DNA of 64,000 nucleotides from Rhodococcus sp. ABRD24 (GTDB lineage Bacteria; Actinomycetota; Actinomycetes; Mycobacteriales; Mycobacteriaceae), in assembly GCF_004328705.1 (NCBI RefSeq), contig NZ_CP035319.1, forward strand, positions 744,001-808,000. The letters run 5' to 3'. Each line of letters opens with the position of its first letter. Position 1 is the first letter of the stretch. Positions 39,106 through 52,075 of the stretch are shown here, piece by piece. The notes below the pieces were generated by a model that was not told where the DNA came from, made no database searches, and saw only the letters and a list, made by a program, of their open reading frames with translations. A program made the position numbers and the translations under genes.

Positions 39106-42101
39106 CGAGCGACGAGCAGATCCGCGCCCGGCAACTGGCCGACAAGTTCGCTGCCGGCTTCGACCACTACACCGACATCCGGAGCAAGTACCTCGAGGCG
39201 GACACCCGCAGTGAGTTCATCGACCCGCTACTGCGCGCGTTCGGCTGGGACGTCGAAAACCTGCACGGGCTTGCCCCTTCCAAGCGTGAAGTTGTCCGCG
39301 AGGAAAGCCAGCAGCGGGAGAACAGCGCCGGCAAGCGACCTGACTACACCCTGCGCGTCAATGGGTCGGCCCGGGTGTACGTGGAGGCGAAAAGGCCCTC
39401 GGTGAACATCCTCACCGACATGGATGCGGTCACACAGACCCGTGCGTACGGCTGGACCAAACGGCACCCGATCGCCGTGCTGACCAACTTTCGTCACATC
39501 CGGATCTTCGACACGAGCGTGCCAGTCGGCCCCGACGACACCGCCGACACCGCACTCCGATTCGAATGCGACTACGAACTCCTAATCGAGAACTGGGACG
39601 CAATCGAGCGTCTCATCGGCCGCGAGGCCGTTCATGACCCCGCGTGGATCGAGCAGTTCGATGTGACGCGGGCCAGGGCATTTCTACCGGCCGACCGACG
39701 ATTCGTCGAACAGTTCGACAAGTGGCGTCTGGCGCTCGGACAAAGCCTGATCGACCGGAACACGGCGATCACGGAAGCCGAGATCAACGACGCCGTCCAG
39801 CGCATCCTCAATCGCCTCATCTTCGTCCGCATGTGCGAGGACCGCGGGATCGAGGGCGAAGGAGTACTTCGGAATGCGTTCAAGGGCAAGACCACTGATG
39901 TCGTCGACCTTTTCAGACGTCTCGATGCACGCTACGACACTGGCCTGTTCCGGGCGGCAGACTCCCCCGACGATCCCGTAGTTCTGGTCGACGCGACCAC
40001 TCTCGAGTCCATCGTCGACGACCTCTACGCGCCCCGCTCGCCCTTCTCGTTCGCCGTCCTCGATTCCGACTTCCTGGGCCACGTCTACGAGTCGTCGCTG
40101 TCCGAGTATCTGGCGATCGCAACGGCCGGTCGCCGCCGCACCGTTCGGTTGAACCCGAAGCGCGAATACGCCAAGCGCGACGTCGTGGCAACTCCCCAGC
40201 TGCTGGTCGCCTCGACGGTCCGGGCTGCAATCGAGGAAGTCGACGTGGACGTGCCGAAGGTGCTCGACTTCGCTGTCGGGTCCGGCCGATTCCTCATGTC
40301 CGTGTTCGACGAGTTGATCGACCGCGATGTGATCCGACGAAGCGCACTGCGTGACCGCCCCGGCTTGGTGAAGGTCGGAAGGGAATCGTATCGGTTGTCC
40401 TTCGAGGCGAAGCGGACTCTGCTCGTCGACAACTGCTTCGGTATCGATATCGACTTCAATGCGGTGGAAGTCGCCCGGTTCGGACTGCTGGTCCGCCTTC
40501 TCGAGGACGAGAGTCGAGACACACTCCCGACCCGTGAGCGCGGGATCCTGCCGGATCTCAGCACGAACATCGTCCACGGAAACACGCTCGTACGCACAAT
40601 GCCGACAGCCGCCCCTCCTGGGGCAGAGGAGGTGACCCAGCCGATCGAACTGGCGTGGGCTGGGCTACCCACCTCATTCGACCTCATCGTGGGCAATCCG
40701 CCGTATATGAACACCGAGCAGATGAAATCGTACGACAAGTGGGAGTTCGCCTACCTCAAGGAGCATTACCGGACGGTCCACAAGCAGTTCGACAAGTACT
40801 TCGCCTTCGTCGAGTTCGCTGTCGACCACCTCGACGACGCGGGAGTACTCGGCGTCGTGATTCCCAACAAATGGATGACGCTCGAAGCGGGGCCACATTT
40901 CCGGTCGATGCTTCGCACATCGGTGACCGTCAGGAGCCTGGCCAACTTCCGACACGCCCAGGTGTTCGACGAGAAGTCGATCTACATCTGCAGCCTTGTC
41001 GCCAAACGTTCCGCTGCAACGGGTTTCGAGTATTCTGAGCCCGCCTCGATCGAGGACTTCGTCACCGGCACCGGTGCTCGCAGAATCCTTGACGACCGAC
41101 ATCTCCCCGTGGCGACCGATGGCCCGTGGGTGCTACCCGCGGATGGCCCCGAGGAACGAGTCCTGGCCAGGATCCACGACAACTCGATTCCGTTGGGCCA
41201 GGTTGTCGAGGCCCGCAACGGTGTCCAGACGAGTCTCAATCCGGTCTATGTAATCACCGAGCCAACGACGTCGCACGGGATTGTGGAGTTCACCAAGGAC
41301 GGCAAGACCTGGAGAATCGAGGAGGCGGTCACTCGCCCCTACCTCGACGATTCCAGTGGCGTCCGCTCCCACTTCGAGGTGCGTGCGGATGCCCGCATCG
41401 TCTTCCCGTACAAGCCTGCATCAACCGCGCAGAACTCGTCCGGCTTCGAAGTGATCCCCGAGACCGAACTCCGAAGGCAATTTCCACTGGCCCACCGATA
41501 TCTCACCGCTCACAGGGCTGAACTGGATGAGCGGAATGTACCCCCGGATGCGCGCGCGAAGGCCTTCTACGTGTACGGCCGCACGCAGGCGATCGGCTAC
41601 TGCACCAGGGCGCCGAAGATCTTCTACTCGACGAACCAGCGCGGCGACAAGTATGGGCTCGACACCAGCGGGATTGTCTATCAGTCGGGGGGAACAGCCG
41701 GCGAGGTTGCACTGTACCCACGCGACCTCGACTACTCTCTGGACTTCATCCTCGCGCTGCTCGATCAGCGGCCCATCGAGTGCTTCCTTCGCAAGCGTGG
41801 CAGCGCCTTCCGCGGTGGCTACGTGGCCCGTGGCACTGCCGTCATGAAGGACGTCCCCGTTCCGCGACTGGATTTCACCGACCCCCACGACATGAAGTTC
41901 CATGACGACGTCGCATCCGCCACCGTGACATTGCGCGAGTTGCACTCCGGAACCGCCGCCGTTGCGGAGCGGAAGCTGACCCAGCACAAGGCGAAGATAG
42001 ACAACGTGAAGCGACAGATCGAAAACCTGTTCCTTGCGCGCTGGAACCTATGCGCCGATGACGTTGCGTCTCTGCACATAGACCCTGTCGAGCGAATGTA
42101 A
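39102..42101 (+). CDS. Type IIG restriction-modification enzyme (Eco57I-like)
   Basis: 999 residues, fused nuclease-methylase-specificity protein (R.Eco57I is about 997). The N-terminal HsdR_N-like PD-(D/E)xK nuclease has RPD (79-81) and VEAK with Glu95 and Lys97, and upstream EFIDPLLRAFGWDV. A helical connector leads to the methylase: AdoMet motif I VLDFAVGSGRFL (about 387-398), then NPPY (532-535). A C-terminal target-recognition region includes GGYVARGTAVMKDVPVPRLDF. Every catalytic motif is intact and there is no frameshift, so the system is probably active. The recognition sequence cannot be read from the protein. With the upstream methylase it makes a complete two-gene system. Confidence 0.92.
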   Translation: MTSDEQIRARQLADKFAAGFDHYTDIRSKYLEADTRSEFIDPLLRAFGWDVENLHGLAPSKREVVREESQQRENSAGKRPDYTLRVNGSARVYVEAKRPSVNILTDMDAVTQTRAYGWTKRHPIAVLTNFRHIRIFDTSVPVGPDDTADTALRFECDYELLIENWDAIERLIGREAVHDPAWIEQFDVTRARAFLPADRRFVEQFDKWRLALGQSLIDRNTAITEAEINDAVQRILNRLIFVRMCEDRGIEGEGVLRNAFKGKTTDVVDLFRRLDARYDTGLFRAADSPDDPVVLVDATTLESIVDDLYAPRSPFSFAVLDSDFLGHVYESSLSEYLAIATAGRRRTVRLNPKREYAKRDVVATPQLLVASTVRAAIEEVDVDVPKVLDFAVGSGRFLMSVFDELIDRDVIRRSALRDRPGLVKVGRESYRLSFEAKRTLLVDNCFGIDIDFNAVEVARFGLLVRLLEDESRDTLPTRERGILPDLSTNIVHGNTLVRTMPTAAPPGAEEVTQPIELAWAGLPTSFDLIVGNPPYMNTEQMKSYDKWEFAYLKEHYRTVHKQFDKYFAFVEFAVDHLDDAGVLGVVIPNKWMTLEAGPHFRSMLRTSVTVRSLANFRHAQVFDEKSIYICSLVAKRSAATGFEYSEPASIEDFVTGTGARRILDDRHLPVATDGPWVLPADGPEERVLARIHDNSIPLGQVVEARNGVQTSLNPVYVITEPTTSHGIVEFTKDGKTWRIEEAVTRPYLDDSSGVRSHFEVRADARIVFPYKPASTAQNSSGFEVIPETELRRQFPLAHRYLTAHRAELDERNVPPDARAKAFYVYGRTQAIGYCTRAPKIFYSTNQRGDKYGLDTSGIVYQSGGTAGEVALYPRDLDYSLDFILALLDQRPIECFLRKRGSAFRGGYVARGTAVMKDVPVPRLDFTDPHDMKFHDDVASATVTLRELHSGTAAVAERKLTQHKAKIDNVKRQIENLFLARWNLCADDVASLHIDPVERM

Positions 42102-42109
42102 CCGGCGAA

Positions 42110-43192
42110 TCACCGCCGCCTGACGACCTGCCCACCCACCAACACCAGCGACGGCTCCGCCAGCACATGCGGACCCGTACGCGGATCCTGCTCGTAAACA
42201 ACGAGATCTGCGGGAGCTCCCGGTTCCAGACCCTCGCCGCCGAGCCAGCGCCGGGCATCCCAGCACGCAGCCCCGAGAGCCTCGGTCGGCGTCATTCCTA
42301 TCTTGCCGAGAGATGCGACCTCGTCGGCGATGCGGCCGTGCTGCACGTGTCCGCCGGCGTCGGTGCCCGCGTAGATCGGAACACCCGCATCGCGGGCCGC
42401 GCCGACAGTCTCTGCCACCCCGGCGTACAGGTCCCGCATGTGCGCGGCGTAAATCGGGTATCGGGCCGCGCCGTCCGCGATCTCCGGGAAGTTGTCGATG
42501 TTGATCAGCGTCGGTACCAAGGCGGTACCGCGCTCGGCCATCATCGCGATGGTCGCGTCCGTCAACCCGGTGCCGTGTTCGATGCAGTCGATCCCGGCAC
42601 CGATGAGTCCGGGCAGCGCGTCCTCGCCGAAGACGTGGGCGGTGACACGCACACCCTCGCGATGTGCGGCCGCAATCGCCTCCACCAGGATGCCGTCACT
42701 CCACAGTGGCGCGAGATCGCCGGTCTCCCGGTCGATCCAGTCCCCGACCAGCTTTACCCAGCCGTCACAGGCACGCGCCTGCCGCACCACCTCGTCGGGC
42801 AATTGCGACTCGTGCTCGAGGTCGACCGGCAAACCGCGGAGGTACCGCTTGGGCATCGCGATATGCCGTCCCGCGCGAATGATCCGCGGCAGTCCCGGCA
42901 CCTCGTCGAGCGGGCGAGTGTCCACCGGTGAGCCGGCGTCTCGAATCAGCAGGACACCGGCGTCCCGTTCGGTCCGCGCCTGCGCGAGCGAACCGGTCTG
43001 GTCCTCGATCCCGCCGCCGTAGCGAATCCCGACGTGACAGTGGGCGTCGACCAGACCGGGCAGGATCCAGCCGTCCGTGCAGAGGGTCTGCGCCCCCGGG
43101 ACGGGTTCCGACGAGATCCGGCCCTCGTGCACCCACAGCTCGAACGGCTGCTCGTCGGGCAGACCGGTGCCACGCAGGTGATACGACGTCAC
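42110..43192 (-). CDS. Amidohydrolase-family protein
   Basis: 360 residues, metal-dependent amidohydrolase. Seen: metal-binding GLVDAHCHVG, a possible carboxylated-lysine region WVKLVGDW, HVFGEDALPGLIGAGIDCIEHGTG with two more histidines, YAGTDAGGHVQHG with the catalytic Asp, and the family end APADLVVYEQDP. The substrate is unknown. It is equivalent in position to M. tuberculosis Rv2915c, next to ffh; its start (43192) is 7 nt after the ffh stop codon, so it is likely in the ffh operon. Its stop is 8 nt from the convergent RM gene end. Confidence 0.9.
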   Translation of the reverse strand: MTSYHLRGTGLPDEQPFELWVHEGRISSEPVPGAQTLCTDGWILPGLVDAHCHVGIRYGGGIEDQTGSLAQARTERDAGVLLIRDAGSPVDTRPLDEVPGLPRIIRAGRHIAMPKRYLRGLPVDLEHESQLPDEVVRQARACDGWVKLVGDWIDRETGDLAPLWSDGILVEAIAAAHREGVRVTAHVFGEDALPGLIGAGIDCIEHGTGLTDATIAMMAERGTALVPTLINIDNFPEIADGAARYPIYAAHMRDLYAGVAETVGAARDAGVPIYAGTDAGGHVQHGRIADEVASLGKIGMTPTEALGAACWDARRWLGGEGLEPGAPADLVVYEQDPRTGPHVLAEPSLVLVGGQVVRRR

Positions 43193-43199
43193 TGCAGGT

Positions 43200-44768
43200 C
43201 TACTTCTTGGGCAGCTTCAGTTGCGACAGGTCGATGCCCTCGAGTCCCGGCGGCAACTGGTCGAGGCCCTTCGGCATGCTGGACAGGTCCGGCATGCCGG
43301 CGGGCATCCCACCCATACCCGGCAGACCCGCCGGGAACCCGCCCCGGATCTTGGGCTGCGTCGGGCCCTTGGCCCCCTTCTTGCCCTTCTTCCCCTTCTT
43401 GCCCTTGAGCTGCTTACGCGCACCGGGCATGCCCATCCGTCCGGCCATAGCAGCCATCATCTTGCGGGCTTCGAAGAAGCGCTCGACGAGCTGGTTGACG
43501 TCGGAGACCTTCACGCCCGAGCCGTTCGCGATGCGCAGGCGACGGGAGCCGTTGATGATCTTCGGGTTCTCCCGTTCCGCAGGCGTCATGCCGCGGATGA
43601 TCGCCTGGACTCGGTCGAGCTGCTTCTCGTCGACGTTGGCGAGAGCGTCCTTCATCTGCCCCGCACCGGGCAGCATGCCGAGCAGGTTCCCGATCGGTCC
43701 CATCCGGCGCACGGCCATCATCTGTTCGAGGAAGTCCTCGAGGGTCAGCTCACCAGAGCCGATCTTCGCGGCGGTGGCCTCGGCCTGCTTGGCGTCGAAC
43801 ACCTGCTCGGCCTGCTCGATGAGGCTGAGCACGTCGCCCATGCCGAGGATCCGGCTGGCCATGCGATCGGGGTGGAAGACGTCGAAGTCCTCGAGCTTTT
43901 CGCCTGTCGACGCGAACAGGATCGGCTCGCCGGTGACCTCCCGGACGCTCAGCGCGGCACCACCACGGGCATCACCGTCGAGCTTGGTGAGCACGACGCC
44001 GGTGAAACCGACGCCCTCACGGAACGCTTCCGCGGTGCTCACCGCGTCCTGGCCGATCATGGAATCGAGCACGAAGATCGTCTCGTCGGGCTGGACGGCG
44101 TCGCGGATCCCCGCGGCCTGTGCCATCAGCTCGGAGTCGATACCCAGGCGGCCGGCGGTGTCGACGATGACCACGTCGTACTGCTTGGAACGCGCTTCCT
44201 CGACACCGGCCTTGGCAACCTCGACCGGGTCGGCGGCCGAGACGCCGAGGGCATTGTCGCCGCCGCCGATGGACGTGCCGGGATGAGGCGCGAACACGGC
44301 TGCGCCGGCGCGCTCACCGACGATCTGCAGCTGGGTCACCGCCCCTGGCCGCTGAAGGTCACACGCGACGAGCAGCGGGGTGTGTCCTTGGTCCTTGAGC
44401 CACTTCGCGAGCTTGCCGGCCAGCGTCGTCTTGCCGGAACCCTGCAAACCGGCCAGCATGATCACGGTGGGAGGTGTCTTGGCGAACTGCAGACGACGCG
44501 TTTCACCACCGAGAATGCCGACGAGCTCCTCGTTGACGATCTTGACGACCTGCTGCGCGGGATTGAGCGCGCCGGAGACCTCGGCGCCCTTGGCGCGCTC
44601 CTTGATCTTGGCGATGAAGGAACGGACGACGGGCAGGGCCACGTCGGCTTCGAGGAGCGCAAGCCGGATCTCGCGGCATGTCGCATCGATGTCGGCTCCG
44701 GAGAGTCGACCCTTGCCACGCAGATCCTTGAGGGCTCCGGTCAACCTGTCGGAAAGGGATTCGAACAC
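43200..44768 (-). CDS. ffh: Signal recognition particle GTPase Ffh
   Basis: 522 residues. Binds signal peptides of nascent membrane and secreted proteins and the 4.5S RNA, and docks on FtsY. The N domain (1-90), G domain with GLQGSGKTTLAGKLA, DLQRPGAV, DTAGRLGID and TKLDGDARGG, and the methionine-rich M domain (from about 300, LEQMMAVRRMGPIGNLLGMLPG) are all present. The C-terminus has a lysine/glycine-rich tail (GKKGKKGKKG) and a PGMGGMPAGM-type segment, typical of actinobacteria. The GTG start at 44768 has GAGC(G/T)-like weak ribosome site upstream. Confidence 0.97.
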   Translation of the reverse strand: MFESLSDRLTGALKDLRGKGRLSGADIDATCREIRLALLEADVALPVVRSFIAKIKERAKGAEVSGALNPAQQVVKIVNEELVGILGGETRRLQFAKTPPTVIMLAGLQGSGKTTLAGKLAKWLKDQGHTPLLVACDLQRPGAVTQLQIVGERAGAAVFAPHPGTSIGGGDNALGVSAADPVEVAKAGVEEARSKQYDVVIVDTAGRLGIDSELMAQAAGIRDAVQPDETIFVLDSMIGQDAVSTAEAFREGVGFTGVVLTKLDGDARGGAALSVREVTGEPILFASTGEKLEDFDVFHPDRMASRILGMGDVLSLIEQAEQVFDAKQAEATAAKIGSGELTLEDFLEQMMAVRRMGPIGNLLGMLPGAGQMKDALANVDEKQLDRVQAIIRGMTPAERENPKIINGSRRLRIANGSGVKVSDVNQLVERFFEARKMMAAMAGRMGMPGARKQLKGKKGKKGKKGAKGPTQPKIRGGFPAGLPGMGGMPAGMPDLSSMPKGLDQLPPGLEGIDLSQLKLPKK

Positions 44769-44880
44769 CGGGTGCGCTCCTGAGCTCTAAGCGAAGTTCG
44801 TGAACATTCTCGGGTCCAGGGTAACCGCTCGATCGGGTGCAGCCGTGCGGCAACCCTGAACGACGCGGTCCGCGGCCGGG

Positions 44881-49121
<4,241 letters not shown>

Positions 49122-49180
49122 CTGAACCTCCTTCTCGCGCGCCGGTCAGCACGTCGATACGAGAAGAGTGGTTTTTCGGT

Positions 49181-49218
49181 GTTTCCGGGAGGGCACTCGA
49201 CTGTTTCGCGTACGTGAA
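49181..49218 (-). promoter_or_regulatory. Four-box GlnR operator ahead of amtB
   Basis: On the minus strand: TTCAC-n6-GAAAC-n6-GTGCC-n6-GAAAC. This follows the GlnR pattern gTnAC-n6-GaAAC repeated twice: both b boxes (GAAAC) are exact, and each a box has one mismatch. All three spacers are exactly 6 nt, and the element covers 38 bp. Confidence 0.85.
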
Positions 49219-49268
49219 CGCATTACCGGAATTTGTTTCGTGGACGTTTCGACACGGAATTTGGGCCC

Positions 49269-50444
49269 TCAGGAGCCCGGACTCTCCGCCATTTGCACCC
49301 CCAACCAACCCGGAACCGGCCGCGCCGCCCCGGGCGAGCAGTAGGCATCGGGCGCCTGCGGGCAGGCACCGACGGGTGGGATCCCCGCGTTGATTCCCTG
49401 CCCCGCCCATGGAATTCCGGCGACCTTGTTCATCACGAGCGCCGACGATCCGCCACCGTCGAGCCCAACCGCCTTGTCGACGCCCAGCGCCCGCAGCAGA
49501 TCCTGGACGTTACCGAGAGTGAAACCCCCGGCCCCGTTGGAGCCGCCCTGGAAGATGTAGAGCCGGTCGCGATCGCTGTCGTATCCGATCGCGGTGCGCG
49601 CGGCCCGGCGAATCGGGTTGTCCACGAACTCGAAGTCACCGCCCGGTCCGCGGAGTTTGACACCGGCGAAAGCGGTGAACTCCCGGCCCCCGAACTCGAG
49701 TTGATCGACGCGACGTTTGGTCGCCTCGTTGCTGAACGGGCCCTCCGCGTCGTGCAGTTCGAATGTCACCGGCCTCGGGATATCGAGCACATTGTCATCG
49801 ACGATGAAGAAGGTGGACAACGGCGACCACACCTGACCGGCGCCGTCACTGAGTCCCTCCGAGCCGACGAAGTAGCGGTCTCGAAACTTGGTGAAATCGA
49901 GACTGCGCGTCGCCAGGTGAGTGTCGTAGTAGGTGCCCAAGGGCGACGAACATCCGCTGTGCGCCCACGTGGTTCCGTCTGCCTGCGGCCGCACATCGAA
50001 GAAGTTGGTATTGATCGCAATTGCCGGCCTCCCCATCCGATGCCACGCATCGACAGGGGCGTATACCTCGGACGTCTGACGGATCCCACCGGCGAGTGCG
50101 GTGACGTTCGACTCACATCGGGCGGCGTCGCCCACCTCGCGGTCGACCAGCAGCTGCGATGTCAAAGGCGAGTGTGAAGCACCCGGGACGACGATCAACC
50201 GGCTGTCGGTGTCCATGTCGTAGACGCTGCCGTCCACCCGCTGCATCGGGAGCCTGAAATCTGGTCCGAACTGGTACACAACGGGTCCGCCGCCGCTGCC
50301 GGCGATCGCTCCGTCCAGGCGGCCCCGGGCGTCGGAGAAGGCATCCGCCGCCGCGGGCGCCGCGCCCACGAAACCCCCAAGCAGCGCGAGCGACACCGCC
50401 CCCGCCCCCGCACTCACAATCTTCCGGATGGTCGTCTTCTTCAC
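49269..50444 (-). CDS. Exported phosphodiester glycosidase (NAGPA-like)
   Basis: 391 residues. A signal peptide is clear: KKTTIRKIV, a hydrophobic stretch ending FVGAAPAAADA with an AxA cleavage site near residue 34. The C-terminal half has the phosphodiester glycosidase (NAGPA/DUF2233) signature: RTAIGYDSDRDRLYIFQGG, then LLRALGVDKAVGLDGGGSSALVMN. Earlier AIAINTNFFDVRP is also typical of the family. It probably hydrolyses a sugar-phosphodiester in the envelope; the substrate is unknown. GTG at 50444 has GGAGG upstream. It sits between amtB and ftsY, which are adjacent in M. tuberculosis. Confidence 0.82.
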   Translation of the reverse strand: MKKTTIRKIVSAGAGAVSLALLGGFVGAAPAAADAFSDARGRLDGAIAGSGGGPVVYQFGPDFRLPMQRVDGSVYDMDTDSRLIVVPGASHSPLTSQLLVDREVGDAARCESNVTALAGGIRQTSEVYAPVDAWHRMGRPAIAINTNFFDVRPQADGTTWAHSGCSSPLGTYYDTHLATRSLDFTKFRDRYFVGSEGLSDGAGQVWSPLSTFFIVDDNVLDIPRPVTFELHDAEGPFSNEATKRRVDQLEFGGREFTAFAGVKLRGPGGDFEFVDNPIRRAARTAIGYDSDRDRLYIFQGGSNGAGGFTLGNVQDLLRALGVDKAVGLDGGGSSALVMNKVAGIPWAGQGINAGIPPVGACPQAPDAYCSPGAARPVPGWLGVQMAESPGS

Positions 50445-50514
50445 GGAACGCCTCCACGATCGAATCATCGTGACCGAGCGGCGCTAGCACGCTCAGCTCC
50501 CCCGAGGAGTCACG

Positions 50515-50551
50515 AACAGGCCTCAGTAGACAGCAGCTACCGAGGCCTGTT
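50515..50551 (-). terminator. Inverted repeat downstream of ftsY
   Basis: Perfect 10-bp arms AACAGGCCTC (50515-50524) and GAGGCCTGTT (50542-50551) around a 17-nt loop, about 87 nt beyond the ftsY stop and 71 nt before the glycosidase start. A T-poor terminator or a regulatory site for the glycosidase. Confidence 0.5.
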
Positions 50552-50637
50552 GATGAGATGCGTTCTATCCGTTATTCCTTCGAAATTCACCTTCAGGCAA
50601 GCCGGGCGGACGTTCAGACAAGGCGGACAGGTAGGCC

Positions 50638-52044
50638 CTATCCGAGAAGTGCGTCGACAAACGCCTCAGGTTCGAACGGCGCGAGATCGTCCGCGCCCTC
50701 ACCGAGTCCGACGAGCTTGACCGGGACACCGAGCTCGTGCTGCACCTGGAATACGATGCCGCCCTTCGCAGTGCCGTCCAGCTTGGTGAGCACGACGCCG
50801 GTGATGTCCACGACCTCGGCAAACACGCGGGCCTGCATGAGTCCGTTCTGCCCGACGGTCGCGTCCAGCACCAACAGCACATCGTCGACCGCCGCCTTCT
50901 TCTCGACGACGCGCTTGACCTTGCCCAGCTCGTCCATCAGGCCCGTCTTGGTGTGCAGACGGCCTGCGGTGTCGATGAGGACCACGTCCACACCGTTCTC
51001 GATGCCCTTGGCCACGGCATCGAAGGCGATCGCCGCGGGATCACCGCCCTCCTTGCCGCGGACGACCTCGGCGCCGACACGCTCCGCCCACGTCTGCAGC
51101 TGATCCGCAGCGGCTGCGCGGAAGGTGTCCGCTGCACCGAGTAGCACCCGGCGCCCGTCGGCAACCAGAACCCGTGCGAGCTTGCCCGTCGTCGTGGTCT
51201 TGCCGGTGCCGTTGACGCCGACCACGAGCAGCACGGCCGGGTGATCGCCGTGCGGCAGCGCGCGGATCGACCGATCCATCTCGGGCCGCAGCTCCTCGAC
51301 GAGCACCTCGCGCAGCAGCGCACGGGCATCGGCCTCGGTCCGAACGCCACGGGACGCCATCTGCTCGCGCAGACGGGTGACGACCTTGGTGGTGGTAGCC
51401 GAGCCGAGATCCGCGATCAGCAGGGTGTCCTCGACCTCCTCCCACGAATCCTCGTCGAGATCGCCGCCGCCGAGCAGGCCGAGCAGGCTCTTGCCGACCG
51501 CATTCTGGGAACGCGACAACCGGCCACGAAGGCGGTCCAGACGGCCCTCGGTCGGTGCGATCTCTTCGATGACGGGTACCGGGGCCGCCTCGACGACAGG
51601 TTCGGCTTCGGCAACCGGCGTGGGCGCGACAACCGGTTCCGGGGTCGGCCCAGGCTCGACAACGGGTTCCGGGGTCGGCGCAGGCTCGACCACCGGCTCA
51701 GGCGCAGGTGCAGGCTCTGGCTCGACCACCGGCTCAGGCGCAGGCGCAGGCGCAGGCTCGGCAACCGGTTCCGGGGCCGGTGTCGGGACAACGGGCGGGA
51801 CGGGCGCGGCATGCGGCGCCTTGGGCGGCGCGGTCGCCGACGGACCTGCGCTGAAGTTGAAGCCGCCGCCGGCCTGATAGCCCCCGGATCGGTCCTTCGG
51901 GGTCTCCGTCAGCTCGGGCTTCTCGGGCGCGGCAGTGAGGCTGATCCGCCGTCGCCGGTACAGCGTCAGGCCGACGACGAGCGCTACAACGAGTACGGCC
52001 AGCGCGGCCGCGAGTGCAATCCAAGCTCCGGTAGTCACCACCAC
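50638..52044 (-). CDS. ftsY: Signal recognition particle receptor FtsY
   Basis: 468 residues. An N-terminal membrane span (about residues 5-28, then YRRRR) anchors it, which is typical of actinobacterial FtsY. A long Pro/Glu/Ala/Val-rich linker (about 80-165) consists of degenerate PAPEPVVEP repeats. The NG domain follows, with GVNGTGKTTTTGKLA, DTFRAAAADQL, DTAGRLHTK and TKLDGTAKGG. It receives Ffh-ribosome complexes at the membrane. Three consecutive GTG codons open the frame; GTG at 52044 is used, and either of the next two is possible. The smc gene ends 31 nt upstream. Confidence 0.95.
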   Translation of the reverse strand: MVVTTGAWIALAAALAVLVVALVVGLTLYRRRRISLTAAPEKPELTETPKDRSGGYQAGGGFNFSAGPSATAPPKAPHAAPVPPVVPTPAPEPVAEPAPAPAPEPVVEPEPAPAPEPVVEPAPTPEPVVEPGPTPEPVVAPTPVAEAEPVVEAAPVPVIEEIAPTEGRLDRLRGRLSRSQNAVGKSLLGLLGGGDLDEDSWEEVEDTLLIADLGSATTTKVVTRLREQMASRGVRTEADARALLREVLVEELRPEMDRSIRALPHGDHPAVLLVVGVNGTGKTTTTGKLARVLVADGRRVLLGAADTFRAAAADQLQTWAERVGAEVVRGKEGGDPAAIAFDAVAKGIENGVDVVLIDTAGRLHTKTGLMDELGKVKRVVEKKAAVDDVLLVLDATVGQNGLMQARVFAEVVDITGVVLTKLDGTAKGGIVFQVQHELGVPVKLVGLGEGADDLAPFEPEAFVDALLG

Positions 52045-52075
52045 ATCCTGTCAGGCGACCTGCGGACCCGGCGCC

